This document shows, piece after piece, positions 52,132 to 61,081 of a stretch of 64,000 nucleotides of DNA; position 1 is the stretch's first letter; every line of letters begins with the position of its first letter. The DNA lies in contig CAYXDC010000003.1 of the NCBI GenBank assembly GCA_964463505.1, positions 1 to 64,000 on the forward strand, in the 5' to 3' direction. The stretch is from JAJZSS01 sp964463505. GTDB taxonomy: Bacteria; Chloroflexota; Anaerolineae; Anaerolineales; UBA4823. The position numbers and the translations under genes were made by a program. Under the pieces are notes generated by a model. The model did not search any database and was not told the DNA's origin. It was given only the letters and a program-made list of their open reading frames with translations.

Positions 52132-54363
52132 CTAGATGCGTCCTAATGCCTTCAAGATGCGCTCAGGAGTCAAGGGAAACTCATGCATCCAGACCCCGGT
52201 GGCATCGTGGACTGCGGCAATCACAGCTGGAGCCAGGGGCATAAAGGGCATTTCAGCCATGCCGCGCGCTCCCCAGGGCCCACGCGGGTCGGCGAGTTCG
52301 AGAATCTGGCTTTGCACACAATCTGGCACATCCAGCACGGTAGGAATCAAGTAAGTGGAGAGGTGCTGTGTTTGCACATAACCATCTTTCTGGACAAAAT
52401 TTTCCAGAATTGCATACCCGGCAGCCTGAACCACGGCGCCTTCAATTTGCCCCTGGATCTGTTGGGGGTTAATGGCTTTGCCGACATCATTTGTCGATAC
52501 CACGTCTTTCAAATGCACGTGACCGGTTTCAGTATCCACTTCCACCAGGACAGCTTGGGCAACATATCCGTAAGAAAAATTGGGCTCGCACTTGCCGGTT
52601 TCAGGAGCAAAAGGTGTGGTGGCAGGCGGGCGATATTGATAAGTACCAACGGCTGGACGATCTTCAGCCTGCCAGCGTTCCAGGGCCAGGTTGGCCGCGC
52701 CGCGGATGGCATTGCCCGCCATAAAAGTCATACGAGAAGCTGAGACGCTGCCGGAATTCTTGCTTGTGGCGGTGTCGGAGGCGATCAAGACAACCTTTTC
52801 CAGCGGCACGCCAACGGCATCCGCGGTCATCTGGCAAAAGGCGGTATGGGAACCCTGCCCGACCTCGGCACCGGCGTGCTTAAGAATCACCTTTTCGATA
52901 TCTGTTTTACCGTATAGCTCGATAATCGCCCAGCAGTTTTCAGGCGCTCCGAAGGAAAAGCCCACGTTCTTATAGGCGCAAGCAAACCCAACGCCGCGCT
53001 TCAGATGAGGTTCGCTGGGTGAAAGATCAAACAAACCGTTTTTAGTTGCCGGGCGTGTCCAGCCTGCCGGCAACACCTCTTGCCACCCGCTGGTGCGGGC
53101 GCATTCTGCTACAACTTCCGGCAGACTGACTCCTTTGGGCAGCGGTGTACCGACGGATAGTAGGGAACCTTCGCGCAGTACATTACGCAGACGGATCTCT
53201 ACCGGGTCCATAGCGAGTTTTTCGGCCAGGCGGTTCATTTGCGTTTCGGCTGCAAACGCTCCCTGTGGTCCGCCAAAGCCGCGGAAAGCTCCGCCTGGGA
53301 TATGATTGGTATATACCGCATACGAGTCAACCTTCACATTGGGGATCTCATAAGGCCCCGTGCACATGAGTGTCGCATTTCCCAATACTTTCGTCGACGT
53401 ATAGGCATATGCCCCGCCATCGGCGATGACTTCGACCTCGGCAGCGATAACCTTGCCAGCCCTGGTAGCTCCCCAGCGAGTTTTCACGATATAAGGGTGG
53501 CGTTTGTGATGCCCAATGATTGACTCTTCCCGACTCCAGATGATCTTAACCGGGCGGTCAATGCCTCTTTGGTGCAGCCGGTAAGTTGCCAGACCTAGCA
53601 CAATCTGAACCGACATATCTTCGCGCCCACCGAAGGCGCCGCCAATCGCGGGATAAATGACGCGTACCTGCTCCAGGGGCAAGCCCAGGGAATGAGCTAT
53701 TTGTTCCTGGTCTTCATGGGTCCACTGGCCTGCAACCTCAACGGTCACCCGCCCTTGCTCATCCATATAGCTGATCCCGGCTTCAGGCTGCAGGTAAGCA
53801 TGTTCCTGCGCGGGGGTGTGATACTCACCTTCCACAATGACATCTGCCTGAGCAAAGGCTGCCTCAGAATCGCCGCTGCGAATGCGGTAATGACAAAATA
53901 CGTTTGAATCGCGGTCTGGGTGTAGGAGCACGGCTTCTGGCTGGCGGGCCTGGAGCAAGTCTGTCACCACTGGCAGTTCATCGTAATCCACTTTGATTAA
54001 ATCACGCGCCTGAGCGGCAATCTCTTCAGTATCCGCGATGACCAGAGCTATTTGGTCACCCACAAAACGCACCCGCTCGGCAAAGGGTTTGGTAGAGCCC
54101 GGTCCGCACAGCACCGGCTGATCAGGCATGATCAGACCATATTCATTTACGGGCACATCTTTAGCCGTAAGAACTGCCAACACGCCTGGTAATGCTTCAG
54201 CCGTTGACGTGTCGATGTGGTGGATGATGGCATGCGGGCGATTGGCGAACAGGATTTTCATATGGGCCTGGTCAGGCCTGTTGATATCTCCAGGGTAATG
54301 AGCCTGACCTGTTACTTTGCTATAGGCATCTACGCGCTGGACAGATTGACCGATCGAGGACAT
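52132..54363 (-). CDS. xdhA: Xanthine dehydrogenase-type molybdenum hydroxylase large subunit
   Basis: The molybdopterin-binding catalytic subunit of a hydroxylase of the xanthine oxidase family. Conserved parts: AHYPGDINRPDQAHMKILF at the N terminus, YPAIGGAFGGREDMS, PGGAFRGFGGPQGAFAAE and the C-terminal ARGMAEMPFMPLAPA with Glu704 as the probable catalytic base. 743 aa is normal. Its gene starts an operon with yqeB, yqeC-mocA and mocA. The Fe-S and FAD subunit is encoded 6.7 kb away. Purines, nicotinate or other heterocycles could be substrates; xanthine or purine is a guess. Gene symbol is by family. Confidence 0.88.
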   Translation of the reverse strand: MSSIGQSVQRVDAYSKVTGQAHYPGDINRPDQAHMKILFANRPHAIIHHIDTSTAEALPGVLAVLTAKDVPVNEYGLIMPDQPVLCGPGSTKPFAERVRFVGDQIALVIADTEEIAAQARDLIKVDYDELPVVTDLLQARQPEAVLLHPDRDSNVFCHYRIRSGDSEAAFAQADVIVEGEYHTPAQEHAYLQPEAGISYMDEQGRVTVEVAGQWTHEDQEQIAHSLGLPLEQVRVIYPAIGGAFGGREDMSVQIVLGLATYRLHQRGIDRPVKIIWSREESIIGHHKRHPYIVKTRWGATRAGKVIAAEVEVIADGGAYAYTSTKVLGNATLMCTGPYEIPNVKVDSYAVYTNHIPGGAFRGFGGPQGAFAAETQMNRLAEKLAMDPVEIRLRNVLREGSLLSVGTPLPKGVSLPEVVAECARTSGWQEVLPAGWTRPATKNGLFDLSPSEPHLKRGVGFACAYKNVGFSFGAPENCWAIIELYGKTDIEKVILKHAGAEVGQGSHTAFCQMTADAVGVPLEKVVLIASDTATSKNSGSVSASRMTFMAGNAIRGAANLALERWQAEDRPAVGTYQYRPPATTPFAPETGKCEPNFSYGYVAQAVLVEVDTETGHVHLKDVVSTNDVGKAINPQQIQGQIEGAVVQAAGYAILENFVQKDGYVQTQHLSTYLIPTVLDVPDCVQSQILELADPRGPWGARGMAEMPFMPLAPAVIAAVHDATGVWMHEFPLTPERILKALGRI

Positions 54364-54404
54364 TGTTCTACTCCAGGGTTAGGCTGTGATTATTGAATAC
54401 ATAT

Positions 54405-54513
54405 GTAATTCGCTATAAGTAGCTTAACAAATCGGGCTCTCAACCAGCGAATTACTTAAGTAAAACGCCTGGCAACAAGTTAGGTTTGGCTAAGTTTCTT
54501 TTGGCGTTTTACT
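54405..54513. repeat. Two adjacent long-loop inverted repeats in the leader between xdhA and a phosphatase gene
   Basis: GTAATTCGCT (54405-54414) with AGCGAATTAC (54446-54455), and AGTAAAACGCC (54459-54469) with GGCGTTTTACT (54503-54513). Both are perfect, with loops of 31 and 33 bases. They lie 40-150 bases upstream of the minus-strand xdhA and about 110-220 bases upstream of the plus-strand phosphatase. They could be a structured leader, a pair of operator sites or cruciforms. Confidence 0.5.
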
Positions 54514-54622
54514 ATATCATGAATGATTATACCTCTCGTTTATTTGAGGTCTTGCCCGATCACAACGCTTGGGGTATAAACATGCTGCTATATTCGATCT
54601 TAGTATTAGTTGAGTTAATGCT

Positions 54623-55348
54623 ATGCAGCTTTATTTCATCCGCCATGGTCAATCCACCAATAACCTGCTTTGGGAACAAACCAGCACCAGCAATGGCCGC
54701 AGTATGGACCCGGAATTGACTGATAACGGCTGGCGGCAAGCGCGTCGCCTGGCCAAGTATTTGCGCGAGAATCAGGGTACCACTCCTACGGATAGCCGCG
54801 ACTCACACAATGCCTATGGCTTTGGATTAACCCATCTATACAGCAGCCTGATGGTCCGAGCAGTTGCGACCGGCAGCCAGGTCACCCGCGCTTTGAATTT
54901 GCCCCTGGTGGGCTGGCTGGATTTACATGAAGAAGGCGGAATTTATTTGAATGATCCACAATCCGGAGAACCGGTAGGGTATCCTGGGAAAACCCAGGCT
55001 TATTTTGCTTCACACTACCCGGAGTTAGTCTTGCAGGATGGTGTCGCCAAAGAAGGGTGGTGGAATCGCCCATTAGAAACATCTTCAGAAAGCGCGGCGC
55101 GTGCCCGACGCTTTTTGGATGAGCTGCTGCGCAAACATGGCAATACCACGGATAGGGTGGCGGTCTTTAGCCATGGTGGATTTTACAATGCCTTCATGCG
55201 CCAGGTCCTGGGATTGCCGGGTGAGACGCGCAAGATTTGGTTCCAGATCAATAACACAGCCATTACCCGCCTGGATTTCAGTGAGGGAGAAGTCATTGCA
55301 GTGTATCTAAATCGGGTCGATTTTCTGCCCGCAGACTTGATTACATAA
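54623..55348 (+). CDS. Histidine phosphatase (phosphoglycerate mutase-like) family protein
   Basis: An enzyme of the branch of phosphatases with a phosphohistidine intermediate. The signature LYFIRHGQSTNN (catalytic His8) begins the protein, and the second catalytic His is in VAVFSHGGFYNAFMR. The middle part contains SLMVRAVATGSQVTRALNLPL with the conserved Arg. 241 aa is usual. The substrate is open: sugar phosphates, co-factors or others. It is divergent from xdhA, and its end overlaps the converging EamA gene by eight bases. Confidence 0.9.
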   Translation: MQLYFIRHGQSTNNLLWEQTSTSNGRSMDPELTDNGWRQARRLAKYLRENQGTTPTDSRDSHNAYGFGLTHLYSSLMVRAVATGSQVTRALNLPLVGWLDLHEEGGIYLNDPQSGEPVGYPGKTQAYFASHYPELVLQDGVAKEGWWNRPLETSSESAARARRFLDELLRKHGNTTDRVAVFSHGGFYNAFMRQVLGLPGETRKIWFQINNTAITRLDFSEGEVIAVYLNRVDFLPADLIT

Positions 55349-56258
55349 CCTTTTTACGGGAAAAAGCCGGACTTTCTGCCAGGTATACACCCACCAAGAT
55401 CAAACCTCCGCCGCTGATTAGAGCAGGGTGGATATGCTCCCCGACCAAGATTGCAGCAGCGATCACCGCGATGACCGGCTCAATGTTCTGGATCGCAGCC
55501 AGAGACGATGCTGGGGCGCGCTGGAGGGCTCGGGTATAGATCAGGTGCGCAATCCCGGTGCATAATATTCCAATTACAAGTAAATTTAGCCAGGTTATGA
55601 GTGGGAGGTGGGCCAGCTCCAACCATCCATCTTGTTGGATCCATAAGGGTAAACAGAACAAGACCCCTACCAACATCATCACACTGGCAGTGATGATCGC
55701 AGGGCGATTGGATCCCACAATCCGGTTCAAAATCGAGTAGACTGCCCAGATCACTGCCGATGCCAGAACCAGCAGACTGCCTTGCGTCACGAGCTCCCCA
55801 CCGTTGAACCAATTGGACACCCCATTGGTTGAAACCACCGCTGCACCCGTTGTTGCCAGCAAGACGCCGCTGCTTTGAAGCAAGTTGAGGCGTTCTCTCA
55901 GGAAAACTGCTCCCAACAAGACGATAAAAACAGGTGCTGTGGACGCCAGGAAGGCTGCTGCGCCCGCTGCAGATGTAACCTGACCATTGACTTGTAAGAG
56001 CTGATGCAGCGTGACCCCGACGAACCCCAGCAGAGTCATGGCAGGTAAGTCCTTCCAGTGCAGGCTGCTCCAGAGCTTTTGCTGGCCAGCAACTAAGAAA
56101 AGAAGCGCGCCACCCAAACCGAACCGCACTACAATCAAGGTAAGCGGGGAAACATCTTGTAACGCTAATTTGATCAAGGGGAAAGATATCGCCCACAAGG
56201 CGATGGCGATTGCGGTTTCGATCTGAGCCAGGCGATTGGTTGGGTTCGCCAATTTCAC
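55341..56258 (-). CDS. EamA/DMT-family transporter
   Basis: A ten-helix drug/metabolite exporter with two repeated EamA halves (AIALWAISFPLIKLALQDVSPLTLIVVRFGLGG and SAVIWAVYSILNRIVGSNRPAIITASVMMLVGVLF). The open frame goes up to 56297, which overlaps the TetR gene. GTG 56258, 13 bases after the TetR stop with AGGTGAGG upstream, is preferred. It lies in an operon with a TetR-type regulator and a 4-TM protein, so it is probably the transporter that regulator controls. The substrate is unknown. Confidence 0.88.
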   Translation of the reverse strand: MKLANPTNRLAQIETAIAIALWAISFPLIKLALQDVSPLTLIVVRFGLGGALLFLVAGQQKLWSSLHWKDLPAMTLLGFVGVTLHQLLQVNGQVTSAAGAAAFLASTAPVFIVLLGAVFLRERLNLLQSSGVLLATTGAAVVSTNGVSNWFNGGELVTQGSLLVLASAVIWAVYSILNRIVGSNRPAIITASVMMLVGVLFCLPLWIQQDGWLELAHLPLITWLNLLVIGILCTGIAHLIYTRALQRAPASSLAAIQNIEPVIAVIAAAILVGEHIHPALISGGGLILVGVYLAESPAFSRKKVM

Positions 56259-56271
56259 TTTATTACCAGCC

Positions 56272-56877
56272 TCACCTGGAACTCTGTGCCAGGCCATCCA
56301 GATAAATCAATACCAGATGATCGATTACTTCAGCAGGTGGGGGTAATTCAGTCGCATGGGCTGGAAAGAAGTAGGGATACATCATTCCCAGTAGCGACCA
56401 GGTTGCCAGGGCAGGATTGAGCGGACGCAGTTCGCCCTTCTGGATTCCCTGCTCGATAACTGACTGGATTTTCCCGATGAATTTTTCGTGGTAGTCGCGG
56501 TGAAAATTTTTCCTGGCTGGGGAGCTGATCTGAGCCATCTCCTGGCTGGCAAGGCGAATCGCCGCGCGTTGGTCCTGTGGCCAGGCCAGAATCGTGTGTA
56601 CCAGGGCCTGGATCTGTTCCCGGCTGGTGGTTTGTCCCTCGACAGCCGCGTCGATCAGAACTTCAATTTCATTGAGTAGCTCGTTTAATACCGCCAGAAA
56701 TAGTTCTTCTTTATCTTGAAAATGATAGTAAAGAGCGGCTTTTGAGACCCCCACCGCCCGTGCCAATACGCTCATTGACAGGCCACGATAGCCTTGTTCA
56801 ATGAATAAGGCGCGGGCGGTGGTCAGGATCTCCTGGCGCATGTGTTTTGGTTCACCATTCGATCCTTGCAGTGTCAT
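56272..56877 (-). CDS. TetR/AcrR-family transcriptional regulator
   Basis: A repressor of the small operon it sits in. The helix-turn-helix is in LSMSVLARAVGVSKAALYYHFQDKEEL (about residues 33-59). The remainder is a helical ligand-binding domain. 201 aa is usual. It follows a 4-TM protein gene by 12 bases and precedes an EamA exporter. A 20-bp palindrome upstream of the first gene (57387-57406) is the likely operator. Confidence 0.92.
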   Translation of the reverse strand: MTLQGSNGEPKHMRQEILTTARALFIEQGYRGLSMSVLARAVGVSKAALYYHFQDKEELFLAVLNELLNEIEVLIDAAVEGQTTSREQIQALVHTILAWPQDQRAAIRLASQEMAQISSPARKNFHRDYHEKFIGKIQSVIEQGIQKGELRPLNPALATWSLLGMMYPYFFPAHATELPPPAEVIDHLVLIYLDGLAQSSR

Positions 56878-56889
56878 ACAAGTTTTCCC

Positions 56890-57348
56890 TTAACCAAAAC
56901 TTGGGAAGAGTGGTCGAGCCCAGGGCATGCCCATCAGGATCACCAACAATGCCAGACCGAGCCAAATGGCGGCCAAACGATGTTTTTTATTCGGTTTATC
57001 AGCTTTGCGAGGCAGGATAGTGCCCAGGTGCGCAAAAACGACTGCCAGCAGCATAAAGACAGCGTGTTCAACGGCGAAAAAGCGTATCTCACTCTGACCC
57101 ATGACGGTGCCCATATCAAAATTTTGGAAAGCCTTTAAGCCTACCGGACTAAAAGCCAGATAAAGCACTAAACCAACGAGGAGCTGTATATCCACGGACA
57201 TCGCAAAGAATGAGCCAATCTTACGATCCGCTGGGATCCAGGCCTGCTTGCCAAACCAGCCGATGAATGCTCGCAGAACGGCCAGGGCGCCCAGGATGAC
57301 CACCACCCAGCGCAGAATATTATGAATAGCCAAAATCGTATCGTACAT
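56890..57348 (-). CDS. Four-helix membrane protein with histidines, first gene of a TetR operon
   Basis: A 152-aa protein with four hydrophobic helices and histidines at AIHNILRW, FAVEHAVF and FAHLG, in the first and third helices. Such a layout can bind haem, but this is inference. GGAGG seven bases before ATG 57348 gives a strong start. It is encoded ahead of the TetR gene, with the operator upstream. It resembles, in size and helix pattern, the protein at 15625-15993. Confidence 0.65.
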   Translation of the reverse strand: MYDTILAIHNILRWVVVILGALAVLRAFIGWFGKQAWIPADRKIGSFFAMSVDIQLLVGLVLYLAFSPVGLKAFQNFDMGTVMGQSEIRFFAVEHAVFMLLAVVFAHLGTILPRKADKPNKKHRLAAIWLGLALLVILMGMPWARPLFPSFG

Positions 57349-57386
57349 AGGAAAACCTCCGGAAGAATTATTTAGAATTCGGCTTA

Positions 57387-57406
57387 CTTACCGACCGGTC
57401 AGTAAG
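57387..57406. promoter_or_regulatory. TetR-family operator palindrome
   Basis: CTTACCGACC-GGTCAGTAAG is a 20-bp inverted repeat with one mismatch per arm, 39-58 bases upstream of ATG 57348. On the minus strand it lies between a TTGCAC -35-like hexamer (17 or 18 bases upstream) and a TAAGTA -10-like hexamer, a classic repressor position. Confidence 0.65.
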
Positions 57407-57581
57407 CAGTGCAATCTTACCAGAATTATCCTGAAAAGTCCATTAACATTGGCTAAATTTCCTTGTTTTACGTTATCCTATCCAGTCGTTAAATCTACTG
57501 CATGGTTATCCCGAAGCCGGGTTTTATGTTACGATTCAGTCAAGTACACACCACAAATTCATCTAAAAAAGGGAAAAGCAT

Positions 57582-58931
57582 ATGTCTGAGATATCCAATG
57601 AGGAAATTCTATCGCTTTCATTGGAGCACGGTTTCTGGACCTGGTCGGCGCAAGGCAAGGTCGCACCTATCCCTGTGGAACGCGCCGAGGGGGTCTATTT
57701 TTGGGATATAAACGGGAAACGCTATCTCGATTTCAATTCAATGGTGATGTGCGTAAACATTGGGCATGGCAACCAGCATGTGATCAATGCGATCATTGAG
57801 CAAGCGCGTGCTTTGCCCTTTGCCGGTCCGCCCATGGCAACCCGCCCGCGCGCCAGGCTGGGCAAATTGCTGTCCGAGATCACGCCCGGCAACCTGGACC
57901 GATTTCTATTTACCCTGGGAGGCGCAGATGCCAATGAAAATGCAGTTAAGCTGGCGCGTGCTTTCACTGGCAAACATAAAATTCTAACTCGTTACCGGTC
58001 TTATCATGGCGCTACTGCCGGAGCGATGGCCCTTACTGGTGACCCGCGCCGCCTGGTGTGGGAGCCAAATCTGATGCCGGGGGTGGTGCATTTCCTCGAT
58101 CCCTATCGCTACCGGTCCACCTTCCACCGCAATCGCCCGGAAGTTTCGGAGGCAGAATTTACCCAGGATTATCTGGCCCATCTGGAAGAAATCATCACTT
58201 ATGAAGGACCACATACTATAGCTGCCATTTTGATGGAAACCGTGACCGGCACCAATGGGATCATCATCCCACCCCAGGGTTATATGCAGGGTGTACGCGA
58301 ATTGTGTGACCGTTACGGCATTCTGATGATTGCTGATGAAGTGATGAGCGGTTTTGGTCGCACGGGGAAGTGGTTTGCCATCCAGCATTGGGATGTGACC
58401 CCCGATCTGATGACGATGGCCAAAGGATTGACATCCGCCTATGCTCCACTGGGGGCGGTAGCTATGCGTCCGGAGATTGCTGAATTCTTTAATGAGCGTG
58501 TCTATCAAGGTGGTTTGACATACAACTCACACCCGATCTCGCTCGCAGCAGCAGCCGCCAATATTGAAGTCTTGCGAGATGAGCATTTGGTGGAACACGC
58601 CGCAGCGCTTGCGCCGGCGCTTAAGCGCATGCTGACCGATTTAGGCGAGCAACATCCCTCTGTAGGTGATGTGCGCTCGATTGGTCTGTTTGGGATCATC
58701 GAGCTGGTCAAAAACCGGGCTACACGTGAGCCACTCGCCCCATTCAATGGCTCCAGCCCGGAGATGGTCAGTATTCGCAAATCTCTCCTGGAGCATGGTT
58801 TATATATCAGCCCGCACTGGCACACATTGCTGATAATTCCCCCTTTGATTATTACCGAAGAACAGCTGGCAGAAGGGATGGGGATGATTGATGAAGCGCT
58901 GGAGATTGCCGACCGAGTGGTAACCGGTTAA
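57582..58931 (+). CDS. Class III (taurine-pyruvate-like) aminotransferase
   Basis: A pyridoxal-phosphate aminotransferase of the ornithine/omega-amino acid class. Conserved parts: GVYFWDINGKRYLDFNSM, GGADANENAVKLAR, SYHGATAGAMALTGD, DEVMSGFGRTGKWFA with Asp252, and MAKGLTSAYAPLGAV with Lys281 as the PLP-binding lysine. The overall sequence is closest to taurine-pyruvate aminotransferase and related omega-amino enzymes, but the amine donor is not determined. 449 aa is normal. It converges with, and overlaps by four bases, the 575-aa gene. Confidence 0.88.
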   Translation: MSEISNEEILSLSLEHGFWTWSAQGKVAPIPVERAEGVYFWDINGKRYLDFNSMVMCVNIGHGNQHVINAIIEQARALPFAGPPMATRPRARLGKLLSEITPGNLDRFLFTLGGADANENAVKLARAFTGKHKILTRYRSYHGATAGAMALTGDPRRLVWEPNLMPGVVHFLDPYRYRSTFHRNRPEVSEAEFTQDYLAHLEEIITYEGPHTIAAILMETVTGTNGIIIPPQGYMQGVRELCDRYGILMIADEVMSGFGRTGKWFAIQHWDVTPDLMTMAKGLTSAYAPLGAVAMRPEIAEFFNERVYQGGLTYNSHPISLAAAAANIEVLRDEHLVEHAAALAPALKRMLTDLGEQHPSVGDVRSIGLFGIIELVKNRATREPLAPFNGSSPEMVSIRKSLLEHGLYISPHWHTLLIIPPLIITEEQLAEGMGMIDEALEIADRVVTG

Positions 58932-60655
58932 TTCGGGGTGCGTTGCAGACGTTCTTTTTCTGCTTTGAATATGCGGTTTAGAATGGCGATACTGGCGGCA
59001 TACGTGGCATCCATACCTGCATAAGAAAGGCTGCGTGCGCCTAGGTTTTTCCCTTTGCTCAGTGGGGTGTCTGAAGCGTAGTGAATAACGCCAAGATCGA
59101 ACCCCAGCCCATACAGGTTGACAATTTCGTTGACCGGATGGCGCTGGGGTCGATACATTTCATAGACTGCCGATAAATACGGGCCAGCTTCCATCTCGAT
59201 ATCCGTATATCCTTCCCGGTAAAACACATCCATATAGCGGGCATTTTGCAGAAATGTACCTTGCACCGTGACAGCTTTCTGGTTGTCCAGGACTGTTCCA
59301 ATAGAAATAAAGGGCGTCACATCGCCGGCGCTGATGCAATTGGCGAAAAGAAATGTATTGTGCGAATGTTCGTCATGCACCACATTCGGGATCATCACAT
59401 CGCCTACAACGCCATTCAGGGTGGCAGCTTTACCCATTACATACACTCCCAGGACGGAACCTACTGTTTCGGCTATTTCACTCAGGATTTGATATGCCCC
59501 CAATCCAAGTGGGTAGTCCACGTTCAGGATTAAAGCCTGGCTGTTGCGAAACAAACCGCGCGCCTCAGGTGTGGCCGCGAGGTGCAGACGAGGATCTAAC
59601 TGGGCGCACTCCAGGCGGCTAAGGTCCACAACCTGCGCTTCAACATCGAAGAAATTTTCGCTGGGGATACGCAGGATGCCGCAATCTCGCTCGCGGAGAT
59701 TCTGCTCCTGAACCTGTTTTTGCCCATCTGCCGTTTGCTGGTATTTTTTCTGGACATAATATAGAAAGTTCTGCGGATCGGTGTTCGAGTGCCCCGATTG
59801 AATATCCTGCCATTCATTGAGCAAGCCTTTATTGCCTGAGAGCTCCAGATAGCTCAATAATTGCTCTTGAATGGAAACTGCCTGGGCGGTGATTAAGTTC
59901 AATAGGCTATGCGTATTGCTCGAGACAAAATAAACTGGCCTTTCCCGCAAGCCTGGGACAGCTCTGACAATTTGATCCCACCAGGCACGCGTGGCGCGGC
60001 GGTATTCTGTTAAAGAGCTGCTGAGCAGGCGCACGCGTAAATCGCGTGGATTCTGTTGAATTTTTTCCAGATTACTCGCAAAGGCCTCATCCCAAATGAC
60101 CGAAAGCCGGTCGAGATCTTCTTCGGGGATATCCAGGGCATCCAATACCGTTTGGTAACCATCTGCTGTCCGGCAGAGTTCGGCTACATGCGCCTGCGCA
60201 GGCAAGCGCTGCAGGCGTTGGTGAATTTTATTCCACTCTAATTGGTACGCGATCAGGATGGGGATCAGGTCGTCTATGTCCGAGCGGCTGGAGATCACGC
60301 AAGCCAGAATTTCATTGCCATCATAATAGTAGCGTCGCCTGCGTGCGGCAGCACCTACAGGTTGCCATTCCTGTACATTCCCAAAGCCGGTGGCGTTAAA
60401 GACAGCTTTGCCCTGGCCCATGACGACCAGGCGTGTATCTGCAATCTCTGGAGGCAGGCGCAGCAGTCCGTAGATAAAGGCCGACATATCCGGTTCGGGA
60501 GCGCGCGCTGCAGGATGGAGCAGGGAATTCATCCCGGCGTGAACTTCTTCCAGGGTGCGTATTCGCACCTCGCCCGTTGAACGCAGCAACGAATAATAGG
60601 TGCGTTGGTAGAGATCAATGCTTTCCGATTCGGTCGTCGGTACAGTACGTTCCAT
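58928..60655 (-). CDS. Unrecognised 575-aa protein in the molybdenum hydroxylase operon, phosphorylase-like C terminus
   Basis: I do not recognise a named family. No signal or membrane segment is visible. The N-terminal half is helical and charged. The C-terminal part has GKAATLNGVVGDVMIP (408-423), EMEAG (487-491) and YASD (526-529). These resemble, in order, the GD motif, the EMEA motif and the SD motif of nucleoside phosphorylase/MTAN-type enzymes. The match is by eye and weak. It lies 18 bases after a small membrane-protein gene and is the last gene of the hydroxylase/XdhC operon. Confidence 0.6.
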   Translation of the reverse strand: MERTVPTTESESIDLYQRTYYSLLRSTGEVRIRTLEEVHAGMNSLLHPAARAPEPDMSAFIYGLLRLPPEIADTRLVVMGQGKAVFNATGFGNVQEWQPVGAAARRRRYYYDGNEILACVISSRSDIDDLIPILIAYQLEWNKIHQRLQRLPAQAHVAELCRTADGYQTVLDALDIPEEDLDRLSVIWDEAFASNLEKIQQNPRDLRVRLLSSSLTEYRRATRAWWDQIVRAVPGLRERPVYFVSSNTHSLLNLITAQAVSIQEQLLSYLELSGNKGLLNEWQDIQSGHSNTDPQNFLYYVQKKYQQTADGQKQVQEQNLRERDCGILRIPSENFFDVEAQVVDLSRLECAQLDPRLHLAATPEARGLFRNSQALILNVDYPLGLGAYQILSEIAETVGSVLGVYVMGKAATLNGVVGDVMIPNVVHDEHSHNTFLFANCISAGDVTPFISIGTVLDNQKAVTVQGTFLQNARYMDVFYREGYTDIEMEAGPYLSAVYEMYRPQRHPVNEIVNLYGLGFDLGVIHYASDTPLSKGKNLGARSLSYAGMDATYAASIAILNRIFKAEKERLQRTPN

Positions 60656-60673
60656 AAATAGGTCTGTAGAATC

Positions 60674-61081
60674 TTAGCGGTGTCTGCCGGTGCGTTGTTG
60701 GGGACGGCTCTGGGGGCGCGAGCGGATTGGTTTAGCATCCAGTGGACCCAGGGGATCGGGATTCACCAGCCGGTAGAAAATGGCATAGAGGAAGCTGAGT
60801 AAAGCAAAGCCAATAAAGGAAAGCAATATGGTGACGATTAAGGTTGCCACCAGATGATCTACCACTCCCAAAAAGGGTAGCGTAATAGATTGCATTAGCT
60901 CAGCCGGCATGGGGACCCACCGCTTTTCGATATTTGCCTGGATTAGCAAGATTGCCCCAGCATATGCCATAATCGGGATCAGTAGCATCAGAATGCAGCC
61001 GATGCCGCGCCAGACTGGGTGAATCGTCCACGGACGTTGATCCAGGGGTGTGCGGCGGTTAAAAGAAGAATATTTAGCCAT
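60674..61081 (-). CDS. Small two-helix membrane protein, unknown function
   Basis: A 135-aa protein with two hydrophobic helices (roughly residues 28-50 and 72-100: ILMLLIPIMAYAGAILLIQ and ATLIVTILLSFIGFALLSFLYA) and a long basic, Arg/Pro/Gln-rich C-terminal tail, probably cytoplasmic. ATG 61081 is preferred to the TTG at 61087 because GGAGG is 6 bases away. It overlaps the end of the hydroxylase subunit gene by eight bases, so translation is coupled. It may help anchor the hydroxylase to the membrane; that is a guess. Confidence 0.65.
   Translation of the reverse strand: MAKYSSFNRRTPLDQRPWTIHPVWRGIGCILMLLIPIMAYAGAILLIQANIEKRWVPMPAELMQSITLPFLGVVDHLVATLIVTILLSFIGFALLSFLYAIFYRLVNPDPLGPLDAKPIRSRPQSRPQQRTGRHR

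Noticed and set aside
54486..54719. A 77-aa open frame overlapping the start of the histidine phosphatase
   Set aside because: It reads the phosphatase start in another frame and has no ribosome site or homology that I can see.
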